From: an uncultured Pseudomonadales bacterium
GTDB taxonomy: Bacteria; Pseudomonadota; Gammaproteobacteria; Pseudomonadales; IMCC2047
Assembly (NCBI GenBank): GCA_947258895.1
Contig: CAMYKE010000091.1
Location: 1 to 5,127 of the forward strand
Direction: 5' to 3'
DNA: 5,127 bases
In this document: positions 1-5,101 of the stretch, one piece after another
How positions within the stretch are numbered: the first letter of the stretch is position 1
How the letters are laid out: each line of letters begins with the position of its first letter
Translations under genes and position numbers: made by a program
Notes under the pieces: generated by a model
Told to the model about the DNA's origin: nothing
Database searches by the model: none
The model's input: the letters and a program-made list of their open reading frames with translations, nothing else

Positions 1-61
1 AATGACCGTATGTCCTGTCCTGGCCATCGGGTTTTCAGCTAGTTGGAGTGCCGGGATACAA

Positions 62-1535
62 TCAGCTGGCTTTCTGTTCGAGATCCCCGGACACCTCTGC
101 TACCCCTTCGCTGTCGCGGGTACTGTTGTCGCTCCCCGCTACCACAGAACCAGTGTCCTGCAGTGGCGACGGCTCGCCGGGCTCCAGTTCGGGAACCTGG
201 TGCCGAACCCGATTCAGGCCGTCAATTGCCGCCACGCGGTAGGCCTCCGCCATGGTGGGATAATTGAAGGTATGGGCAGTGAAATAGGTAATTGTATTGC
301 CTTCTCCTTCCTGCGCCATTATCGCCTGGCCAATGTGAACAATTTCTGCGGCCTGGTCGCCGAAGCAATGGATGCCGAGAATCTGCAAGGTCTCGATATG
401 GAACAATATTTTGAGCACACCGATTTTCTGGCCAGTAATCTGGGCGCGAGCAAGTTGCCGAAACTGGGCCTGCCCTACTTCATAGGGAATCTTTTCCTGG
501 GTCAATTCCCGCTCGGTCTTACCAACCGAGCTGATGGCCGGCAGAGTGTAAATTCCCGTCGGGACGTCCTTTCCCTTCCAGTAACTCAGCTTACCCATCA
601 TTGCAAAAGAAACCGCCGCTCCCTGGTTATAAGAGGCGCTGGCGAGGCTGGGCCAGCCAACCACGTCTCCCACGGCAAAAATGTTGTCTACCTCGGTACG
701 GAAATCGCTGTCGACTTTCAGCAGGCCCCGCGAGGACGTTGGAGCGCATTATTTTACCGGACTTGAGGTGCAGCTCGACCGCATCATCACCGCCGACTAT
801 TTTTTCATATTCTTCATAGTGACGGATTCGCACGTTGCTCCGCCGAAACTGATAGCTGAGTGCATCGGAGATCTCATCGTCGAGGAATTCGAGCAACCGT
901 CCACGGGTATTCACGAGGTCGACACGAATCCCGAGACCGGCAAATATCGATGCGTATTCACACCCGATGACCCCTGCACCGTACACGATCATGGATTTCG
1001 GTGTTTGTTGCATGGATAGAATCAAGTCGCTGCAATAAATCCGGGGATGGCTAAAATCCACATCCTCAGGCCGGTACGGGTGGGATCCCGTGGCAATCAA
1101 TATCTTGTCGGCGGTCAACTCGACAAACTTGTCGGCACCACCGCGCAACACCACGTGCAGGGTGTGCTTGTCCACGAAGCTGGCAGTTCCGAAAATGACT
1201 TCGATACCATTGCGGGCATAGAAGTCGGACCTGACATCAACCTGCAGGCGCATGATCTCCTCGGCTCGGGCCATCACCTGCGAATAGGTAAAACGCTTGG
1301 GTTCGCCGATGGTCCTGAATAGCGGATCGGTATTGAAGTCCATCGTCGCCGATACGGATTGGCGCAGCGCCTTGGAGGGGATGGTCCCCAGGTGGGTACA
1401 GCTGCCACCAACGAACTGGCCACTCTCGATCGCCGCTACATTCTTGCCGTGCTTGGCGAGGTTCATCGTGGCCGCTTCGCCACCAGGCCCGGTACCAATT
1501 ACGAGCACGTCATAATGCTTTTTTTCCAACGGCAT
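62..1535 (-). pseudogene. sthA: Soluble pyridine nucleotide transhydrogenase (Si-specific), broken by an internal deletion and frameshift
   Basis: Cytoplasmic FAD flavoprotein of the disulfide-reductase fold; the family transfers hydride from NADPH to NAD+. Start chosen at ATG 1535, with AGGAG 10 nt upstream. A TTG at 1556 overlaps the nqrM stop but gives a tail unlike the family. Visible motifs: FAD-binding GTGPGG (residues 14-19), CTHLGT at 46-51 where Thr replaces the second redox Cys, as in SthA and unlike lipoamide dehydrogenase, ATGS (148-151) and the NAD(P) motif GAGVIG (186-191). The frame is intact for 268 codons, to about 732. The protein then continues in another frame (TCG at 731-733, reading S-R-G-L-L-K-V-D) through [14 protein letters not shown] and the C-terminal domain to the stop at 62. 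The YANGRTGNTD-type segment between the two parts is absent. The pieces sum to 491 residues including a 47-residue tail, about 22 short of the usual roughly 466. As read, translation ends out of frame at 627. Last gene of the apbE-nqrM-sthA unit, 17 nt after nqrM. Family identity is near certain; inactivity is inferred. Confidence 0.93.
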
Positions 1536-1552
1536 GTTCGAATATCTCCTGG

Positions 1553-1804
1553 TCAATTTTTTTTGGTGCCAACCGGCGAGGTTGCATCGTAACCGAGTTC
1601 ATCGTTCGCCACGGCCTGTTGCGTGCGCCGTTCTTTCTCGCACACGTCGTCCTGGCCGCCACAGATGTCGCAGGACTCCTTCATGCCCAGGGCGCTGAGT
1701 CCGCCGCAGGAACCCTTTATCGGCTTACGACCCAACAACACGCCGACCGACATTGCCAGCACAATAAGGAGCATCACAACAAAACCAAGAATGACCGTAG
1801 CCAT
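1553..1804 (-). CDS. nqrM: NqrM, Na+-NQR maturation protein (DUF539)
   Basis: Small membrane-anchored Cys-rich protein of 83 residues, required in Vibrio-type bacteria for assembly of active Na+-NQR and thought to supply iron for the Cys-coordinated Fe site between NqrD and NqrE. Residues 4-24 form one hydrophobic transmembrane segment. After GRKPIKGS comes the family signature, with Cys at 33, 45, 48 and 55 ([10 protein letters not shown], then C-D-I-C-G-G). Cys33 matches the position I recall as essential in the Vibrio protein. The tail from about residue 56 is polar and variable. The start is well supported: GAGG lies 5-6 nt before the ATG and overlaps the apbE stop (TGAGGTAATTATG), so translation is probably coupled to apbE. 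It sits 7 nt after apbE and 17 nt before sthA. No defect is seen. Confidence 0.93.
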   Translation of the reverse strand: MATVILGFVVMLLIVLAMSVGVLLGRKPIKGSCGGLSALGMKESCDICGGQDDVCEKERRTQQAVANDELGYDATSPVGTKKN

Positions 1805-1811
1805 AATTACC

Positions 1812-2843
1812 TCAACGATAGCGGAGTTGATAAGCCCGGGATTCCTGTTCGATGAACCCCTGCTCGTCTTTCATGATAAACAATGCCGGAATATTATGGA
1901 AATCACAATAAGCCAGCGAGCGCTCGGTACCCATTACCATAAACGCGGTCGCCAGAGCGTCCGCCCGCGCCGTGGCGGCGTCCAATACCGTCACCGAGGC
2001 TAATCTGTGATGAATAGTATAGCCCGTTCTCGGGTCGATGGTGTGCGAGTAACGCTTTCCATCACTCTCAAAATAATTGCGATAATCACCGGAAGTCGCC
2101 ACCGCGATGTCAGTCAGGTTCAATATTCTCTGGATATCACGACGTTCCGGAACCGGCGACTCAATGGCAATACGCCAGGGCTCTCCCCCCGGCTTCATGC
2201 CACTGGCATAAATTTCTCCGCCCACTTCGAACATGAAGTTTTCAATACCGGCCTGGCGCAGGTACTGCACAGTGTAATCGACCGCGTAGCCCTTGGCGAT
2301 CGCGGACAGGTCAAGCTTGACGTCCGCCAGCTTCCGCACTGCTGCCGGCCGTGCCTGCAACTCGATATGCTGGTAGCCCACGCGCTGCAACAGATCGGTA
2401 ATTTCCTCCGCCGCCGGAACCCGGTCCAACCGCTCACCAGCACCAAAGCCCCAGAGCTCAACCAGTGCGGCGACGGAGATGTCGAACGCACCGTCGGTCC
2501 GCTCGCTGATCTGCTGCGCCAGGGCGACCACCTCCCAGGTTTGCGGGGAAACCGGAAACCACTCACCGATCGGTGCAGCATTCAACAGGCTAAGCTCGGA
2601 ATCCTGTTGATAGGTCGACATCAGAGTGTTGATGCGCGCCAATCGGGCTTCCACCCCGCTTTGCAGCTCCGTGGCCGAGACAGGCAGGGTATCTGGCGGG
2701 AAGTATTTCAGCGAATAGCTGGTGCCCATAATGGGCCCGGAAAAGCTAAGCGGTTGAGGTGGTTTATCGTTGCTGGAGCAGCCGGCTAAAACCAGGGCGA
2801 ATCCGAAACAAACACAATGCAGGCCAATACGTTTCTCCGACAT
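1812..2843 (-). CDS. apbE: ApbE, FAD:protein FMN transferase lipoprotein
   Basis: Periplasm-facing Mg2+-dependent flavin transferase that splits FAD and attaches FMN by a phosphoester bond to a Thr in NqrB and NqrC. Start chosen at ATG 2843 (343 residues): it gives a lipoprotein signal, with charged EKR at residues 3-5, a hydrophobic stretch, and lipobox LAGC at 19-22 with Cys22 lipidated. The frame stays open to 2954, but that extra stretch reads through a half palindromic repeat (2891-2907) and lies before the signal peptide, so it is not coding. Family motifs in order: MGTSYSL (39-45), GAFDIS followed by ALVELWGFG (118-134), DLSAIAKGYAVD (178-189), VGGEIYASG (207-215), HTIDPRTG (267-274) and the metal-binding DALATA (295-300). 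Length is normal. The Shine-Dalgarno is poor: only a G-rich run 12 or more nt upstream. It is usually close behind nqrF; here 744 bp of repeats and a dead nuclease gene intervene. Confidence 0.95.
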   Translation of the reverse strand: MSEKRIGLHCVCFGFALVLAGCSSNDKPPQPLSFSGPIMGTSYSLKYFPPDTLPVSATELQSGVEARLARINTLMSTYQQDSELSLLNAAPIGEWFPVSPQTWEVVALAQQISERTDGAFDISVAALVELWGFGAGERLDRVPAAEEITDLLQRVGYQHIELQARPAAVRKLADVKLDLSAIAKGYAVDYTVQYLRQAGIENFMFEVGGEIYASGMKPGGEPWRIAIESPVPERRDIQRILNLTDIAVATSGDYRNYFESDGKRYSHTIDPRTGYTIHHRLASVTVLDAATARADALATAFMVMGTERSLAYCDFHNIPALFIMKDEQGFIEQESRAYQLRYR

Positions 2844-2890
2844 ATAGTTCAACACCCACCCCCAACACATGACCGTTCTCATCATATATT

Positions 2891-2907
2891 CGCAGGCAGG
2901 AATCCAG
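2891..2907 (-). repeat. Truncated REP-like half palindrome
   Basis: On the minus strand this reads CTGGATTCCTGCCTGCG, nearly the same as the first 17 bases of the repeat at 3020-3047 (one difference, T for G). It then runs into unrelated A/T-rich sequence, so the second arm is missing and no stem can form. It lies upstream of the chosen apbE start and accounts for the spurious LWIPAC peptide in the extended apbE frame. It is probably a decayed copy, although a chance partial match is possible at this length. Confidence 0.55.
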
Positions 2908-2978
2908 AGACCCACAGAGCGCCACAATCGACTTTGATAATGAAGATAATTCAAGAGTTATGCCCCAGGGTTTTTGCG

Positions 2979-3009
2979 CTTATACAAGAATACCGAAATG
3001 AACGGGCAA
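2979..3009 (-). promoter_or_regulatory. Possible weak promoter for apbE-nqrM-sthA
   Basis: On the minus strand there is TTGCCC (3004-3009), a 19-nt spacer, and TATAAG preceded by TTG (2979-2984). This would place a start site near 2972, about 130 nt before the apbE ATG. The spacer is long and the -35 is poor, so support is weak. I list it because apbE is separated from nqrF by 744 bp and might need its own promoter. The alternative is read-through from the nqr operon. Confidence 0.2.
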
Positions 3010-3019
3010 ACTGGAATAA

Positions 3020-3047
3020 CTGGATTCCGGCCTGCGCCGGAATGGTG
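3020..3047 (+). repeat. REP-like palindromic repeat, plus orientation
   Basis: A perfect 8-bp stem ATTCCGGC (3024-3031) and GCCGGAAT (3036-3043) with a 4-base CTGC loop, preceded by CTGG and followed by GGTG. This is the widespread CTGGATTCC(N)GGAATGAC type of palindrome, which gives false peptides such as WIPACAGM when translated, as it does here. It pairs in inverted orientation with the copy at 3096-3122, making a BIME-like doublet about 103 bp long. It lies between the GIY-YIG pseudogene and apbE. Confidence 0.85.
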
Positions 3048-3095
3048 ATAATTCGGTTTTTGGACATCCTGCACGAACATCTCCCGCGCACGATT

Positions 3096-3122
3096 GTCAT
3101 CCCAGCGAAGGCTGGGATCCAG
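3096..3122 (-). repeat. REP-like palindromic repeat, minus orientation
   Basis: Stem ATCCCAGC (3099-3106) with GCTGGGAT (3111-3118) around a GAAG loop, flanked by the GTC and CCAG ends typical of this repeat family. The plus strand translates to VIPAKAGIQ, a familiar false peptide from such repeats. Read on the minus strand it aligns with the copy at 3020-3045 at about four of five positions. It begins 33 bases past the last in-frame stop of the GIY-YIG remnant (3155). A two-hairpin mRNA structure between nqrF and apbE is likely if read-through occurs. Confidence 0.87.
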
Positions 3123-3154
3123 TCAATTGCTGATTATGTCCCCGAGCGAATCGG

Positions 3155-3448
3155 TCAACTGCAGATCTGCTCTCAAAAATCTCTCCAGGTTGGGTTGTTC
3201 TCTTCGATCAACCGCAACTTCCACGCTCGCTTCCAGCTCTTCAATTGCTTCTCGCGAGTGATGGCTGTGAGCATATCCTCGCAAAGTTCGTAGTGCACCA
3301 GATGATGGACGCGATAGCGATCGGTGAAACCGTTTACCTGGCCAGTGCCCTGCTGTCAGATACGCCTGAGCAGGTCGCTGGTGACCCCGATATAGAGGGT
3401 GCCGTTTCTGTCGCTCGCGAGGATACAGACTGCCGGTTGTTTGGTCAT
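3155..3448 (-). pseudogene. GIY-YIG endonuclease family protein (UPF0213/YhbQ-like), nonsense-mutated
   Basis: Reading from ATG 3448 gives MTKQPAVCILASDRNGTLYIGVTSDLLRRI, a GIY-YIG domain start (C-I-L then Y-I-G, with the Arg cluster at 28-29). A TGA follows at codon 31 (3356-3358), where relatives have Trp (RIWQH). The same frame resumes after it: NGFTDRY near 39-45, the helix TAITREKQLKSWKRAWKL with presumed catalytic Glu66, then NNPTWRD. A second TGA at codon 92 (3173-3175) is at or just before the normal end (E-Q-I-C-S follows), and a third is at 3155. Relatives are about 90-100 residues, so only the codon-31 stop clearly breaks the gene. The longer open frame over the same bases (3123-3461) is a shadow with no family features. 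These single-domain nucleases are often found beside REP-like palindromes, as here; their role is unknown. It is an intruder between nqrF and apbE. Confidence 0.87.
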
Positions 3449-3496
3449 CCATGACCCGCAACGGTACGTTCCAACGTAAAGCTCTGCCCCCTGCCA

Positions 3497-3571
3497 GGTT
3501 GGCAACGAGAGAGGCCGCTGCCCACGCTACGCAGCGCTAATCGTTGCCGCTGGGCCCCAGGCTAGCCAACC
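3497..3571. repeat. Nested palindromic element after nqrF
   Basis: Nested inverted repeats: GGTTGGC (3497-3503) with GCCAACC (3565-3571), GGCAACGA (3501-3508) with TCGTTGCC (3541-3548), and CGCTGC (3516-3521) with GCAGCG (3531-3536). The first two share bases, so they compete or form a bulged stem. It lies 17 nt after the nqrF stop. It resembles a decayed dispersed palindrome and is unlike the REP pair at 3020-3122. No T-tract follows on the minus strand, so it is not a normal intrinsic terminator, though it could stabilise the nqrF mRNA 3' end. Nothing is recognised in 3449-3496. Confidence 0.5.
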
Positions 3572-3587
3572 GATTCGCCAGTTTGTA

Positions 3588-4817
3588 TTAGCCGCCAAAA
3601 TCGTCCAGCAGGATATTCTCGGGCTCAACGCCGAGGTCCTCCAGCATCTTGATGACCGCGGCATTCATCATCGGCGGGCCGCACATGTAGTATTCACAGT
3701 CTTCTGGCGCCGGGTGGTCCCTGAGATAGTTTTCGTACAGCACGTTATGGATAAAGCCTTGCATGCCGGTCCAGTTGTCTTCGGGCAACGGATCAGACAA
3801 CGCTACATGCCACTCGAAGTTATCGTTTTCCGCAGCCAAACCGTCGAAATCCTCCACATAGAACATTTCACGCAGACTGCGGGCACCGTACCAGAACGAA
3901 ATCTTGCGCTTGCTGTTCAAACGCTTGAGCTGGTCGAAGATGTGCGAGCGCATCGGCGCCATGCCCGCACCCCCGCCGACGAAGACCATTTCCGCGTCCG
4001 TGTCCTTGGCAAAGAACTCACCGAAGGGTCCGAATACATCGATTTCATCGCCTGGCTTCAGGTTAAATACATACGACGACATCTGCCCGGGCGGGTGATT
4101 GGTGCCCGGCGGTGGCGATGCGATTCGAATATTGAACTTGACGACGCCCTTTTCCTCGGGATAGTTCGCCATCGAGTAGGCCCGGATGATCTTCTCAGTG
4201 ACAGTAGACTGGTATCTCCAGATATCGAACTTGTCCCAGTCTTCGTGGTACTTTTTGTCGATCACGAAGTCGCGGTAGTTCACCTGGTGCGGTGGAGCTT
4301 CCAGCTGTACATAGCCACCGGCGCGGAAATCCACGTCCTCGCCCTCGGGCAGTTCCAGCACCAGTTCCTTGATAAAGGTGGCCACGTTGTCATTCGATTT
4401 TACCTTGCATCTCCATTGCTTGACGCCGAACACTTCCTCCTCGACCTCGATTTTCATGTCCTGCTTTACCGCGACCTGGCAGGACAACCGAAATCCTTCA
4501 CGAGCCTCACCACGGGTAAAGTGACCCTCTTCCGTGGGCAGCATCGAACCGCCACCCTCGGACACGATGCATTTGCACTGGGCGCAGGTACCCCCGCCGC
4601 CACACGCGGAGGACAGGAAAATGCCCTTCTCTGCCAGCGTCTGCAGGAGCTTGCCACCCGCAGGCACCGTAATCGTATGCTCCGGGTCGTCATTGATTTC
4701 AATCGTCACGTCGCCCGAACTCACCAGCCGGCTACGTGCCATCAGGATTATCATCACCAGCAACAGTACGATGCCGGTGAACATGCCTACGCCAAGATAG
4801 ATTTCCGTTAAGTTCAT
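3588..4817 (-). CDS. nqrF: NqrF, NADH-oxidising subunit of Na+-translocating NADH:quinone oxidoreductase
   Basis: Electron-entry subunit of Na+-NQR: it oxidises NADH on the cytoplasmic side through FAD and a 2Fe-2S cluster and passes electrons on within the complex. At 409 residues it matches the usual length (about 408). N-terminal transmembrane helix at about 6-27. 2Fe-2S ferredoxin domain at about 36-130, with cluster ligands Cys72, Cys78, Cys81 and Cys113. FAD-binding domain with RAYSMAN (212-218). NAD(H)-binding domain with [11 protein letters not shown] (281-291) and the conserved CGPPMM beginning at Cys379; the C-terminus LLDDFGG is typical. The gene looks intact. Start ATG 4817 is preceded by AGGGG (4828-4832) with a 10-nt spacer. 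That Shine-Dalgarno directly abuts the end of the inserted palindromic element, which now separates nqrF from nqrE. Confidence 0.98.
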   Translation of the reverse strand: MNLTEIYLGVGMFTGIVLLLVMIILMARSRLVSSGDVTIEINDDPEHTITVPAGGKLLQTLAEKGIFLSSACGGGGTCAQCKCIVSEGGGSMLPTEEGHFTRGEAREGFRLSCQVAVKQDMKIEVEEEVFGVKQWRCKVKSNDNVATFIKELVLELPEGEDVDFRAGGYVQLEAPPHQVNYRDFVIDKKYHEDWDKFDIWRYQSTVTEKIIRAYSMANYPEEKGVVKFNIRIASPPPGTNHPPGQMSSYVFNLKPGDEIDVFGPFGEFFAKDTDAEMVFVGGGAGMAPMRSHIFDQLKRLNSKRKISFWYGARSLREMFYVEDFDGLAAENDNFEWHVALSDPLPEDNWTGMQGFIHNVLYENYLRDHPAPEDCEYYMCGPPMMNAAVIKMLEDLGVEPENILLDDFGG

Positions 4818-4827
4818 AATCGATTCG

Positions 4828-4832
4828 CCCCT
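4828..4832 (-). promoter_or_regulatory. nqrF ribosome binding site next to the insertion
   Basis: AGGGG on the minus strand, 10 nt before the nqrF ATG. The terminal repeat of the inserted element ends one base away (4834). The insertion therefore spared the site but brought a very stable structured region close to it. Confidence 0.6.
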
Positions 4833-4833
4833 A

Positions 4834-4853
4834 GTACTCTTTCAACATGATAA
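4834..4853 (+). repeat. Left terminal inverted repeat of the MITE-like element
   Basis: Twenty bases matching the complement of 5078-5097 with one mismatch (C at 4843, T in the other copy). The outermost GTAC is itself palindromic, so it may be target duplication rather than element. Confidence 0.85.
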
Positions 4854-4869
4854 TTGCGCATACAGCGAT

Positions 4870-4956
4870 GTTGTGGTGTTTCGCAACGAGGCACAGCGTG
4901 CAGGGAATGGTTGCTCCCTTTCCAAATGCTGCAACGCAGTGGCGGGACACCACAGC
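4870..4956. repeat. Internal hairpin A of the MITE-like element
   Basis: GTTGTGGTGTTTCGC (4870-4884) pairs with 4942-4956 over 15 positions including three G-U wobbles. Further in, CACAGCGTGCAG (4892-4903) can pair with 4929-4941 with one mismatch and one bulge. The tip AGGGA/TCCCT (4902-4906 with 4915-4919) overlaps it by two bases, so the innermost pairs are alternatives. G-U pairs in place of Watson-Crick pairs suggest the structure may matter at RNA or single-strand level, or simple C-to-T decay. Confidence 0.75.
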
Positions 4957-4968
4957 AGCGCCCGTTGG

Positions 4969-5066
4969 GTTGGTGTGTCAGCGCCCATGGACAGCGTTGC
5001 GCCTCTTGTCAAGGGAGTGGCCATTGCCGGCGAGTCGCGCCTTGCCATGAACGCTGACACACCAAC
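4969..5066. repeat. Internal hairpin B of the MITE-like element
   Basis: Bases 4969-4990 and 5045-5066 are inverted repeats identical at 20 of 22 positions, with 15 perfect outer pairs (GTTGGTGTGTCAGCG), two mismatches, then CATGG/CCATG. The loop is about 54 bases. Its AAGGGAGTGGCCATT (5011-5025) resembles the complement of AATGGTTGCTCCCTT (4906-4920) in hairpin A, so the two hairpins look like diverged inverted copies of one unit. Confidence 0.8.
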
Positions 5067-5077
5067 TGAATTCGTAG

Positions 5078-5097
5078 TTATCATGTTAAAAGAGTAC
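5078..5097 (-). repeat. Right terminal inverted repeat of the MITE-like element
   Basis: Complement of the left end with one mismatch. It ends four bases from the nqrE stop codon (5102-5104), so the element lies wholly outside both genes. Confidence 0.85.
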
Positions 5098-5101
5098 AAG
5101 C

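Larger units (their letters stand above)
4834..5097. mobile_element. 264-bp MITE-like palindromic element inserted between nqrE and nqrF
   Basis: The ends are terminal inverted repeats: GTACTCTTTCAACATGATAA at 4834-4853, and the complement of GTACTCTTTTAACATGATAA at 5078-5097 (19 of 20 identical), with weaker matching for about 13 more bases. Inside lie two large hairpins, at 4870-4956 and 4969-5066. There is no convincing gene; the minus-strand open frame at 4842-5099 reads only through the palindromes and resembles nothing I know. Deleting the element leaves nqrE-TAA, then GCTTGTACTAGGGG and the nqrF start, a normal short operon spacer. Either GTAC or TA could be the target duplication; both give the same restored site, so they cannot be told apart here. 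These traits fit a non-autonomous element moved by a transposase encoded elsewhere. I do not recognise the family. Confidence 0.8.

Noticed and set aside
1..61. Possible gene or terminator downstream of sthA
   Set aside because: The stretch is short, with no stem followed by a T-tract and no recognisable coding on the minus strand.
725..740. Programmed ribosomal frameshift in sthA
   Set aside because: There is no slippery heptamer, and about 22 conserved residues are physically missing, so a frameshift alone could not restore the protein.
2..766. Long plus-strand open frame of 254 codons
   Set aside because: It lies antisense to the C-terminal half of sthA, which has clear homology on the minus strand. 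It has no recognisable motif and is a shadow.
1554..1556. TTG start for sthA overlapping the nqrM stop
   Set aside because: It adds seven residues unlike the family N-terminus and lies upstream of the good AGGAG site that serves ATG 1535.
2007..2789. Plus-strand open frame of 260 codons
   Set aside because: It is antisense to apbE and lacks any family features or a credible ribosome site.
3020..3122. REP-like hairpins as an intrinsic terminator for nqrF
   Set aside because: Neither stem is followed by a run of T on the minus strand, and they lie more than 450 nt past the nqrF stop.
2817..3293. Plus-strand open frame of 158 codons containing WIPACAGM and VIPAKAGIQ
   Set aside because: Those peptides are the standard false translations of REP-like palindromes (3020-3047 and 3096-3122); the rest is antisense to apbE's 5' end and to the GIY-YIG remnant.
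3356..3358. TGA at codon 31 of the GIY-YIG gene as selenocysteine or reassigned Trp
   Set aside because: No suitable hairpin directly follows, GIY-YIG proteins do not use selenocysteine, and TGA is the normal stop for nqrM, apbE and sthA here.
3714..4811. Plus-strand open frame of 365 codons
   Set aside because: It is antisense to nqrF along nearly its whole length. nqrF has full-length family motifs, so this is a shadow from GC-rich codon use.
4834..5097. Integron attC sites or a CRISPR array to explain the hairpins
   Set aside because: There are no GTTRRRY-type core sites at the stem ends and no series of direct repeats with unique spacers. Terminal inverted repeats at both edges fit a transposable element better.
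4842..5099. Minus-strand open frame of 85 codons between nqrE and nqrF
   Set aside because: It is made wholly of the hairpins and terminal repeats of the palindromic element and has no family features.
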